From: Candidatus Lindowiibacteriota bacterium
Lineage (GTDB): Bacteria; Lindowbacteria; 2-12-FULL-62-27
Direction of reading: 5' to 3'
Length of the DNA: 9,116 nucleotides
NCBI GenBank assembly: GCA_023249255.1
Contig: JAHFCY010000131.1
Coordinates: 1-9,116, forward strand
This document shows positions 1-6,202 of this stretch, in pieces. How positions within the stretch are numbered: position 1 is the first letter of the stretch; every line of letters starts with the position of its first letter. Under the pieces are notes generated by a model. The model had not been told where the DNA came from. It saw nothing but the letters and a program-made list of their open reading frames with translations, and ran no database searches. The translations under genes and the position numbers were made by a program.

Positions 1-276
1 CTGCGCGTCGGGCGTTCCGTCGTTGTCGTCGTCGAGGTCCTTCGCATCAGGCGTTCCGTCGTTGTCGTCGTCGAGATCGGCGATGTCGATAGTTCCGTCG
101 CCGTCGTCGTCCGACAGGAGAATATTCTCAACCGCGTCAGGCATTCCATCGTTATTGTCGTCCAGGTCCTTGTCGTCAGGCGTTCCGTCGTTGTCGTCGT
201 CCTTGTCTTTCGCGTCGGGTACTCCGTCGTTGTCGTCGTCAAGGTCTTTGATGTCCGGCGTCCCATCGTGGTCGGC
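1..276 (-). repeat. 39-bp tandem coding repeats (TSP3 Asp-rich units)
   Basis: The 3' part of the visible TSP3 gene is built of 39-bp units encoding 13 residues (DDNDGxPDxKDxD). The two copies nearest the left edge are almost identical in DNA: the 25-bp segment beginning at 12 recurs exactly 39 bp later at 51. Units further right are more diverged, and one degenerate stretch (residues 145-165, VENILLSDDDGDGTIDIADL) interrupts the phase. The pattern suggests recent unit duplication toward the C-terminal end. The array continues off the window. Confidence 0.8.
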
Positions 277-570
277 ATCGGCGTTGGCCGCGGCCTCAAG
301 GGCGTTGGGGATTCCGTCGCCGTCAGCGTCGGGCAGAGCCGGCGGAGCTTCCGGCGCTGCTGCCTCCGGTGCGGCCGCCTCATCCGCCGCGTGGGCCGCC
401 ATCGTCTGAAGGAGCGGCCGGATCATCCACATCCTGTTGAATCCGATAACGGTGAGATAGAGCGCCAGGAAAATTACCAGCGGAATTCGTCCCCGCACGT
501 TATTGAATCTTGTGCGTCTTCGCATGAGTTTCAGGACCTGAATTTCTTCAGGTGTTCGCAAATACGACAT
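1..570 (-). CDS. Membrane-anchored thrombospondin type 3 repeat protein (C-terminus beyond window)
   Basis: This frame runs 190 codons from ATG at 570 to the left edge without a stop, so the C-terminus is missing. Residues 1-28 are basic and probably cytoplasmic. Residues 29-50 (IPLVIFLALYLTVIGF and following) form one hydrophobic segment, probably an uncleaved anchor. Residues 57-80 are an Ala/Pro/Glu-rich linker. From residue 81 the protein is made of Asp-rich repeats of the DxDxDG type: DADGDGIPN at 81-89, then 13-residue units such as DDNDGTPDAKDLD around 112, 125, 138, 168 and 181. In TSP3 and related repeats these acidic loops bind calcium, so an exported, calcium-stiffened stalk or surface protein is likely; any domain carried beyond it is not visible. 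An in-frame TAA lies six codons upstream, so the only alternative start is GTG at 582. A weak purine-rich site (AAGGGG at 582-587, or GGTGG at 579-583) precedes the ATG. The gene has its own leader and promoter, separate from the two-component operon. Function beyond calcium binding is unknown. Confidence 0.85.
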   Translation of the reverse strand, partial: MSYLRTPEEIQVLKLMRRRTRFNNVRGRIPLVIFLALYLTVIGFNRMWMIRPLLQTMAAHAADEAAAPEAAAPEAPPALPDADGDGIPNALEAAANADADHDGTPDIKDLDDDNDGVPDAKDKDDDNDGTPDDKDLDDNNDGMPDAVENILLSDDDGDGTIDIADLDDDNDGTPDAKDLDDDNDGTPDAQ

Positions 571-596
571 GTTGACAGCCACCCCTTAGTTGGTTT

Positions 597-639
597 ATTC
601 GGACATGCGACGCACGGTTTCGTGCTGAAGATGCCGAAT
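597..639 (-). promoter_or_regulatory. Leader stem-loop upstream of the TSP3 gene
   Basis: In the RNA direction this 43-nt segment folds as an outer stem ATTCGG/CCGAAT extended by CAT/ATG with one bulged base, then a 5x5 internal loop (CTTCA opposite GTCGC), then an inner stem GCACG/CGTGC closed by an AAAC tetraloop. It lies between the predicted promoter (670-698) and the start codon at 570, ending about 10 nt before the ribosome-binding region. There is no U-run after it, so it is not an intrinsic terminator. It may be a cis-regulatory or mRNA-stabilising element. I do not recognise a named riboswitch class. The pairing is visible in the sequence; the function is inferred. Confidence 0.5.
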
Positions 640-669
640 CCATAGTCCCCTCGTATATCGCCGGCCAAG

Positions 670-698
670 TTAATATAGAATTTGTTTCATAAAGTCAA
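670..698 (-). promoter_or_regulatory. Sigma70-like promoter for the TSP3 gene
   Basis: On the minus strand TTGACT (693-698) is followed by a 17-bp spacer and TATTAA (670-675). The -35 box matches 5 of 6 consensus bases, the -10 box 4 of 6, and the spacing is optimal. The surrounding spacer is AT-rich compared with the genes. Transcription would start near 663 and give a leader of about 90 nt before the ATG at 570. It lies downstream of the response regulator stop, so the TSP3 gene is probably transcribed independently. Confidence 0.6.
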
Positions 699-734
699 TC
701 AGAAACGTTCCTTAAAAAAGAATAGGGGAAATAC

Positions 735-1424
735 TTATTTGCGGGGGGCGGTGGATCGCATGGTTCCGTATCCGTCGTGGACCCAGCGGGCGGCGAACTG
801 AGCCAGATCAACGGCGCTGGCCATGCCGAGTTTTTTCTTGATGTTTTCCCGATGGACTTCGACGGTCTTCACGCTAAGATGCAGCAGGTCAGCGGCTTCC
901 CGGGTGTTTTTCCCCTCGCCGATCAGTTGAAACACCTCGATCTCGCGGTCGGTCAGGACTTCGATCGGATCACCGCCGCCATCCGTCTTCGCTCCAACCG
1001 ATTTTTTCAAAAGTTGCGCGGACATTTTTTCGCTCAAAAAAATGTCTCCGGCCAAAACCTGGCGGATCGCCGTCAACACCTGATCCGGAGCGTCCTGTTT
1101 CATGATGTACCCTCTGGCGCCGGCCCGAAGCACGCGCTCGGCAAAAAGAGCTTCGTCGTACATCGACAGGACGAGGATGATCACGTCCGGATGCCACTTT
1201 TTAAGACTTTTGATCAGATTGATCCCGTTCGAACCCTTGAGCGTGATATCGACGAACGCGATGTCGGGCCGGCATTTTTCCATCTGTTTCAACGCGCCGT
1301 TTTCGTCCTCGGCCTCGCCGCAGACCGTCATGTCCTTTTGCTGGTTGATGAGAAGCGCCAGCCCCTGGCGGACGAAGGGATGGTCGTCGACAATGAAAAC
1401 ACGGATCTTCTCCCGGGCCGTCAT
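735..1424 (-). CDS. NarL/FixJ-family response regulator (REC + LuxR-type HTH)
   Basis: A 229-residue DNA-binding response regulator. The receiver domain (residues about 6-125) has the acidic pair D13/D14, phospho-acceptor D59 (IAFVDI), the switch residue S87 (LVLSMYD) and the conserved K109 (YIMKQD), so it should be phosphorylatable. A linker at about 140-155 leads to a LuxR/GerE helix-turn-helix (about 155-215) with the LTDREIEVFQLIGEGK start and the SVKTVEVHRENIKKKLG recognition region. Length and layout are typical of NarL, UhpA and DegU relatives. Its ATG overlaps the kinase stop codon (ATGA), and GAGGAG at 1433-1438, 8 nt upstream, is a good ribosome-binding site, so the two are translationally coupled and this is almost certainly the cognate partner. 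It would receive phosphate from the kinase and act as a transcription factor. Its targets cannot be read from the window. Confidence 0.96.
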   Translation of the reverse strand: MTAREKIRVFIVDDHPFVRQGLALLINQQKDMTVCGEAEDENGALKQMEKCRPDIAFVDITLKGSNGINLIKSLKKWHPDVIILVLSMYDEALFAERVLRAGARGYIMKQDAPDQVLTAIRQVLAGDIFLSEKMSAQLLKKSVGAKTDGGGDPIEVLTDREIEVFQLIGEGKNTREAADLLHLSVKTVEVHRENIKKKLGMASAVDLAQFAARWVHDGYGTMRSTAPRK

Positions 1425-2497
1425 GCGATCCGCTCCTCGTCCGGGTCGACTGCCTGATCGGTGAACAGGCAGGTGACGCGGGTTCCACCGCTCTCGGCCT
1501 TCTGAACATCCAGCGCACCCCGGATCATCCCCGCACGATACCGCATGATGTGCAGGCCCATTCCGGCCGCATTCTTTCCAGATTGCACAATGCCGATTCC
1601 GTCGTCCTGAACGGTCAGCGCATAGCCGCCATTCTGCCGGGAAAGATCGATACGGATTTCCGAGGCGTTTCCGTGGCGCACGGCATTGGTGACCGCCTCC
1701 TGGGCGATCCGGTAAAGATGGATGATGACATTCGTATTTTCAATTTGTATGCCCGGATTGGCGCTGAAAAAACATGAGACACCAAACTGGCTTTCCACGT
1801 TGGACCGCAGATTTTCCATCGCGGCGTCCAGTCCGCCGTCTTCAAGTCCGACCGGAAAAAGCCCTTTCGCCATTCGGCGGACGTCTTCGACCGTCCGGTG
1901 AATCTGTCCGGCAATTTCGCCGGCTTCGGCCGCGTCCTCCGGCAGGGATTTTTCCGACAACTTTTGCTGAAGAACCTTGCACATGAACGCCACTCCCGTC
2001 ATCTGCTGGCCGATGCCGTCGTGCATGTCCTGCCCGAGACGCTTCTGCTCCCGTTCGCTCACTTCCAGAATCTCCCGCTCCATCCGCTGGCGCTCCAAAA
2101 TTTCCTTGCGCAGTTCCGCGGTCCGCGCCTCGACCTTTTTCTCAAGCGAGGCGTAAATATTCTTGAGCGCGGACAGAAGATATACGACCGTCAGAAAAAC
2201 GCCGAGCCGCATCAGCAGGTTCCAGTACGGGATGGCGGGATTGGAATACTGACTGACGCGGGCGTAGAGAAGATTTGAGGTGAGGACGATGAATGCGCAC
2301 AAGATGGCCACGAAGATGCCGGTTCGCCGCCCGACCAGCCAGACGGCCATCGAAATGGGGACGAGGTAAAACAGGGTGAACGCAATTTCAGGACTTGTTT
2401 TCCAATCGACAAACCCGATTAACAGACTCAAGACCACAGTGAAGACGGCCAAAGCCCACTTGGGCTGACGGTCGAGCCATTCCATCACATTCGGCAT
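1421..2497 (-). CDS. Membrane sensor histidine kinase, HisKA_3 (NarX/DegS-like)
   Basis: A 358-residue kinase. Residues 1-112 hold four predicted membrane helices (about 14-30, 38-56, 60-77, 93-112) joined by short loops, with the FTLFYLVPI pattern in helix 2. To my knowledge similar four-helix modules also precede GGDEF and other kinase domains. No large periplasmic domain is present, so the signal is probably sensed in or at the membrane. Residues about 113-150 look like a coiled coil. The HisKA_3 dimerisation domain has phospho-acceptor H159 in GQDMHDGIGQ. The HATPase_c domain has the N box (E267, N271 in AQEAVTNAVRHG), the G1 box DDGIGI (298-303) and the G2 box GMGL (312-315). All catalytic motifs are intact. 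The ATG at 2497 has AAAGG 9 nt upstream. The 4-bp overlap with the regulator gene makes this a two-gene operon. The stimulus is unknown. Confidence 0.95.
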   Translation of the reverse strand: MPNVMEWLDRQPKWALAVFTVVLSLLIGFVDWKTSPEIAFTLFYLVPISMAVWLVGRRTGIFVAILCAFIVLTSNLLYARVSQYSNPAIPYWNLLMRLGVFLTVVYLLSALKNIYASLEKKVEARTAELRKEILERQRMEREILEVSEREQKRLGQDMHDGIGQQMTGVAFMCKVLQQKLSEKSLPEDAAEAGEIAGQIHRTVEDVRRMAKGLFPVGLEDGGLDAAMENLRSNVESQFGVSCFFSANPGIQIENTNVIIHLYRIAQEAVTNAVRHGNASEIRIDLSRQNGGYALTVQDDGIGIVQSGKNAAGMGLHIMRYRAGMIRGALDVQKAESGGTRVTCLFTDQAVDPDEERIA

Positions 2498-2721
2498 GCT
2501 ATCGAACCTTTCATAATACGTAACTATTCAGGTAGACCGTTGAAAATTTCATAAGGAATCCAAGAATGCAGGAGGAAGCAAACCCGCCTATGTTCCTGGC
2601 TTCATGGCTTCCTTATAATTTTTCCAAGGCGGTTGAATTGTTACCACAATACTATATGTACTATATATACCACTTATATTTAACAGGCAAGCAGGCAGGT
2701 CGCGAAACTCCGCTCCGTCCA
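2498..2721. other. AT-rich spacer with inverted repeats, no gene
   Basis: This 224-bp stretch lies between the stop of the downstream cyclase and the kinase start. I see no coding potential; the plus-strand frame that begins here is an antisense shadow. It holds a perfect dyad ATTGT-N4-ACAAT (2637-2650), an imperfect GC-rich inverted repeat (aacccgcct at 2581-2589 with aggcggtt at 2627-2634, one bulge), and a second, overlapping inverted repeat (ataaggaa at 2551-2558 with ttccttat at 2609-2616, extended by A/T pairs on the outer side after a 2-nt bulge). The two longer repeats cannot form together. The GAAGCC and CCAGGAA words around 2590-2612 resemble degenerate intergenic filler seen in some environmental genomes. 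No stem followed by a T-run marks a clear terminator for the cyclase genes. Confidence 0.5.
2662..2690 (-). promoter_or_regulatory. Possible promoter for the two-component operon
   Basis: On the minus strand TTGCCT (2685-2690), a 17-bp spacer and TATATA (2662-2667) make a plausible but imperfect sigma70 pair, matching 4 of 6 consensus bases in each box. The area is very AT-rich, so other -10 placements are possible. A start here would leave a leader of about 155 nt before the kinase ATG. The dyad at 2637-2650 would fall just downstream of the start site, a usual place for a repressor. Confidence 0.3.
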
Positions 2722-5700
2722 TTATTCCTCGGCCCAGACGCCGTCCCAGTCCTTGGGCAGGGTATGCTTGCGAAGTCCGGCAATTCGTTCAATGTACTTC
2801 ATGGCGGGGCCGTCGTTGGGATCCATTTCGAGAATGTGCTTCATGGCGGCCTCCGCGGCGTCCCAGTCCTGCTTCAGGTAGTGCGCGCGGGCTTTATCGA
2901 ACTCTTCCCGGACCTTGTACTTGATTTCGGGCACCACGCAGTGGTCGGCGATGAATTCGTGATACTCTTGGGAACGGTTCTGGACGCGCTCGATGAACTG
3001 GGCCATCTCGGCGTGTATCTGCGTCAGCAATCCTGCGGCCTTGGCCTGCGCTTCCGCCACGCCCACCCCCGCGCCTTCTCCTTCCGCCCGAATCAACTGC
3101 TTCAGATGGTCGGCAAGGTCCACGGCCACACGATCATCGGGCTTCGGAAATATCGTGCGCTTGATGTAGCACTCGACGCGTTTTTGCGCGGTGTCGACAG
3201 CCGCAAGCAGGAACTCGTACCGGTCGACCGGGACACTGCCGGACAGCACGATCGTGTTGAACTGTTCCTCCTTAAGGCGATGTTTCCACCCGTAGAGAAT
3301 TTTCAGAGCGTCATCCGTGGCCGAATCACGCTGTTTGGCGATCCCCTCAATCTCGGCCTGCCCGGCCTTTGTGAAGGCCTTGCCGGCAAAGAGATCTTTG
3401 TGGCTCTCGACATCCTTCTGCAGATTCTCGAGGTCGGTCCGCAGGATGGACACCGCCGCGATGTCGATCTGTTTCATGTAGTCGACGGCGAGCGGGGCGA
3501 GTTTTTCGAACTGCGCGCGAAAGTCGCGGTAGAACGGGCCGTCGGGAAGTTTTTTCTGGTCCCAGTAGTACAGGTATCCGAGGATTTTTTCGGGCAATAT
3601 CTTTCTCCAACCCTCGACGATGAGAGGCGGGATGGGCCGGCCGGTCCAGTATTCGACAAACTTGTCGCGTTTCCAGGCCATGAGTTCATAGACGCCGGTG
3701 GCGTGGCCGGCGTGACCCATCTTGACCGTGTCGAGGTGGCGGACGTCGACGCGGGTTTTCGATTTTTCAAGCGTCAGGGGGCCGATCGCGATCCAGGTTT
3801 CGTAGAGTTTGTTGATCGGCTCAAGTTCCTCGGCGATGGTGACGGCCTCGCCCATGGCGGTGTACTGGAGACGTTTTTCGGAACCCATGTTGCCGGCAAC
3901 GACGACGCCGGTGTTGACGCCCATGCGCGCGGTGATTTTGACGCCGTACTTGATGAGCAGGAGCCGCTGGATGACGGAGAGTTCCTCCTGCTGAAGAAGC
4001 GCCGAAAAACAGCCTTTCCAGGCATGATCGGGATCGGGCACGGGCACGCCGTAATCGGCCTTGATGGCGTCGCCCTCGTATTTGTCGCAGTATCCGCCGA
4101 ACGTCATGATGATGTTGCTCATGGGCGTCAGGTAGATATTGAGGATGTTGGCCAGCTCCTGCGCCGTGACGCCTTCGGAAATCGTCGTGAATCCGGAGAC
4201 GTCGGAGGAAAACATGGTGGCTTCGTATTTTTCTCCGCCCAGGCCCAGCTTGCCGGGATTGGCTTCCAACATTTTCAAAACGTCCGGCGAAACCATCGCG
4301 CCGAATAATCCGCGGACCTTTTTGCGCTCCCGCGCCTCCTCGACGTAACGGTACAGATTGGCGGCGACGTAACAGAGAACCACCGCCGCCAGCGGGGCCA
4401 CCAGCGCCACGATGATGCCGCCAGTGATGAACAGGGTCCACGCGAGGCCCGCATGGACGGCCGTGGTCGCAAGGACAACCAAAAATCCCATGATCGGCCT
4501 GAAATGCAGGACCAGCCACGTGACGGCCAGCGCGTAGAGGAAAATGTAGAGGTATTGCATGAATGGAGACTGCGGCCGGATGAATTTGCCGGTGACGATG
4601 GTGTTATAGACGCTCGGCACCATCGCGAACATCGGAAATCGGGCCTGATACGGCGTCGGATTGTAGGCGTTCAGGCCGGTGGCGGTCAGGCCGACGAATA
4701 CGGTCTTGCCGGCAAGATCCAGAGGAGAGAACCAGACGTTCTCGCCGCTGATGCCGATCGGAATCGGCTCCAGAAAATACAGCGGCTGAACTTCGTGAAT
4801 CCGGCCCGTCTTGAAAAAGAATTTGGTCTGATTGAATCCGTCCCGGTAGTAGTCGGTATCCGGAATGTCGAGGCTGATCTCCACCGCCCTGTAGTCCGGA
4901 TCTTGACCCGATTTGAGAGTCTCCGCCGTCCGCTTGTTGATGGCAAGCTGATTCCACCAGTTCTGCTGTTCCGGCGTGTCCGCGCCCTCCTGCTGGCCGG
5001 TCTGCGCCAGATACTGCTGATACGCCGCGCCCCGGTCGATGAAGTAATCCATCATCCAGACGAGCACGGTCTGGCGCGCGATGATCGAGGCGTCCTCGGA
5101 AGTCACGAGACGCTGGCTTGCGAGAAACTCCGCCATCTTCTGCATGACGTCCTGGGGATTGTCGGCGCCGAGCTGGAATTGCCGCAGATAAACTTTGGCG
5201 AGCTGATACGCGTAGCAGTAGGTGATGAGATTGTACGGAAGAGGCTTGAATGAGTTTTGATAGGTGCCGACCCAGTTGATGATCATGAATCCGTTTTGAT
5301 CGATCGGAATCCGGACGGTTCGGACCGAACCGGGAATGTCGATGTACCGTCCGGGAACGATTTTGATTTCGGAGAGCGGACAGCCAAGTTCCCTGGCGGC
5401 CATCGACAGCGCGACGCTCGGATAGACGCGGCCGTCGTACCAGGCGATGAGAGGCGTGCGGCGGACGATGCCGTCAACGTCCTGAACAATCCGGCTGAAT
5501 CCGTCGCCGGCACAGCGTGCGGACAGGCCGGTCGTGACGGGGATAATGTCGACGGCGCGCATAAGCGACAGCGGTTTGGCCCACGGCAGGGAAAACGAAT
5601 CCAGCGACGCGATGGCGTCGCGTTTGCTCTGGGGGAAAATGGTCTTGTTGGACGCGGCCAGAGACTCGAGCGCGCGTTCATCCTCGGCCTGCTTGCCCTC

Positions 5701-6198
5701 GGGGATGGTGAATCCCATTCCGATAAACGTGTTCGGAAAACGATCGACGGCGCGGAGAAACCGATTGTTGAAATCCGGGATCAGGCCTTCGACGGCCGCC
5801 GGATCGGCCTGGCCGCCGGGTTGGGCGAACTGATTGAGACCCATGGCGATCTGCCGAGCCTGATCTTTCTGAATGGTGACCGGCCCGAGGTCGTCAAAGT
5901 ACGGTTCGACGAAGGCGACCTGATGGCCGCCGTAGAGGCGAAGCAATTCCGCGACGACCGCGTGCCGATCCCACGTCCACGGCCAGCGGCCCATCTGGTC
6001 GATGGCGTTGTCATCGATCACAATGTCGTAGATGCCGGTGTCCGAAACCGGCGCCGGCCGCTCGACGTAGCGCAGGTCCGTCAGGAAGAGTTCATTTTTT
6101 TCAAGCACGCCGGCCCACGCAAGCAGGGATACGAGGACGGCGACGGCAAGGCCGATGGCGGCCGTTTTGGTCAGGTCGATTTTGAGTTTGGCGTCCAT
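2722..6198 (-). CDS. CHASE2 class III cyclase with metal-site aspartates but no transition-state Asn/Arg (C1-like)
   Basis: A 1158-residue membrane cyclase. One N-terminal helix (about 12-32) is followed by an extracellular CHASE2 sensor (about 35-545) with the family signature IDDNAIDQMGRWPW at 61-74 and LAGKTVFVG near its end. Three membrane helices follow (about 548-567, 570-590, 593-616), then a linker (RKKVRGLFGAMVSPDVL), the cyclase domain (about 655-840) and an extension of about 318 residues. The metal aspartates D666 (MFSSDVSGFT) and D710 (DKYEGD) are 44 residues apart, as in the family. The class IIIb substrate residues K706 and T780 are present. The usual GDAVNxAxR motif reads GEAVTIAEE: the catalytic Asn is T787 and the Arg is E791. 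As a homodimer it should be very weak or inactive. The C-terminus (about 1095-1140) is TPR-like and ends in KDWDGVWAEE. The ATG at 6198 is 4 bp after the upstream cyclase stop, so coupled translation is likely. No frameshift is seen; the substitutions are in otherwise conserved context. Confidence 0.93.
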   Translation of the reverse strand: MDAKLKIDLTKTAAIGLAVAVLVSLLAWAGVLEKNELFLTDLRYVERPAPVSDTGIYDIVIDDNAIDQMGRWPWTWDRHAVVAELLRLYGGHQVAFVEPYFDDLGPVTIQKDQARQIAMGLNQFAQPGGQADPAAVEGLIPDFNNRFLRAVDRFPNTFIGMGFTIPEGKQAEDERALESLAASNKTIFPQSKRDAIASLDSFSLPWAKPLSLMRAVDIIPVTTGLSARCAGDGFSRIVQDVDGIVRRTPLIAWYDGRVYPSVALSMAARELGCPLSEIKIVPGRYIDIPGSVRTVRIPIDQNGFMIINWVGTYQNSFKPLPYNLITYCYAYQLAKVYLRQFQLGADNPQDVMQKMAEFLASQRLVTSEDASIIARQTVLVWMMDYFIDRGAAYQQYLAQTGQQEGADTPEQQNWWNQLAINKRTAETLKSGQDPDYRAVEISLDIPDTDYYRDGFNQTKFFFKTGRIHEVQPLYFLEPIPIGISGENVWFSPLDLAGKTVFVGLTATGLNAYNPTPYQARFPMFAMVPSVYNTIVTGKFIRPQSPFMQYLYIFLYALAVTWLVLHFRPIMGFLVVLATTAVHAGLAWTLFITGGIIVALVAPLAAVVLCYVAANLYRYVEEARERKKVRGLFGAMVSPDVLKMLEANPGKLGLGGEKYEATMFSSDVSGFTTISEGVTAQELANILNIYLTPMSNIIMTFGGYCDKYEGDAIKADYGVPVPDPDHAWKGCFSALLQQEELSVIQRLLLIKYGVKITARMGVNTGVVVAGNMGSEKRLQYTAMGEAVTIAEELEPINKLYETWIAIGPLTLEKSKTRVDVRHLDTVKMGHAGHATGVYELMAWKRDKFVEYWTGRPIPPLIVEGWRKILPEKILGYLYYWDQKKLPDGPFYRDFRAQFEKLAPLAVDYMKQIDIAAVSILRTDLENLQKDVESHKDLFAGKAFTKAGQAEIEGIAKQRDSATDDALKILYGWKHRLKEEQFNTIVLSGSVPVDRYEFLLAAVDTAQKRVECYIKRTIFPKPDDRVAVDLADHLKQLIRAEGEGAGVGVAEAQAKAAGLLTQIHAEMAQFIERVQNRSQEYHEFIADHCVVPEIKYKVREEFDKARAHYLKQDWDAAEAAMKHILEMDPNDGPAMKYIERIAGLRKHTLPKDWDGVWAEE

Positions 6199-6202
6199 GC
6201 GA

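Noticed and set aside
1-276. Regular 39-bp repeats considered as a CRISPR-like array
   Set aside because: The repeats are directly tandem without unique spacers, in frame, and encode a known calcium-loop pattern.
23-409. Plus-strand Ser-rich open frame (SLSSSRSFASG-type repeats)
   Set aside because: It is the reverse complement of the Asp-rich TSP3 repeats. The minus frame has a membrane anchor, a calcium-loop pattern and an upstream promoter.
714-737. T-run after the response regulator stop as an intrinsic terminator
   Set aside because: A T6 run is present on the minus strand, but the only stem before it is a 5-bp AT-only pairing with a 2-nt loop, too weak to call.
2581-2634. GC-rich inverted repeat as the terminator of the cyclase genes
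   Set aside because: The arms pair over 8 bp with a bulge, but the loop is over 35 nt and no T-run follows on the minus strand.
2566-4308. 580-codon plus-strand open frame across the spacer and the downstream cyclase
   Set aside because: Same reason: most of it is the reverse complement of the conserved cyclase domain and extension, and it has no recognisable motif.
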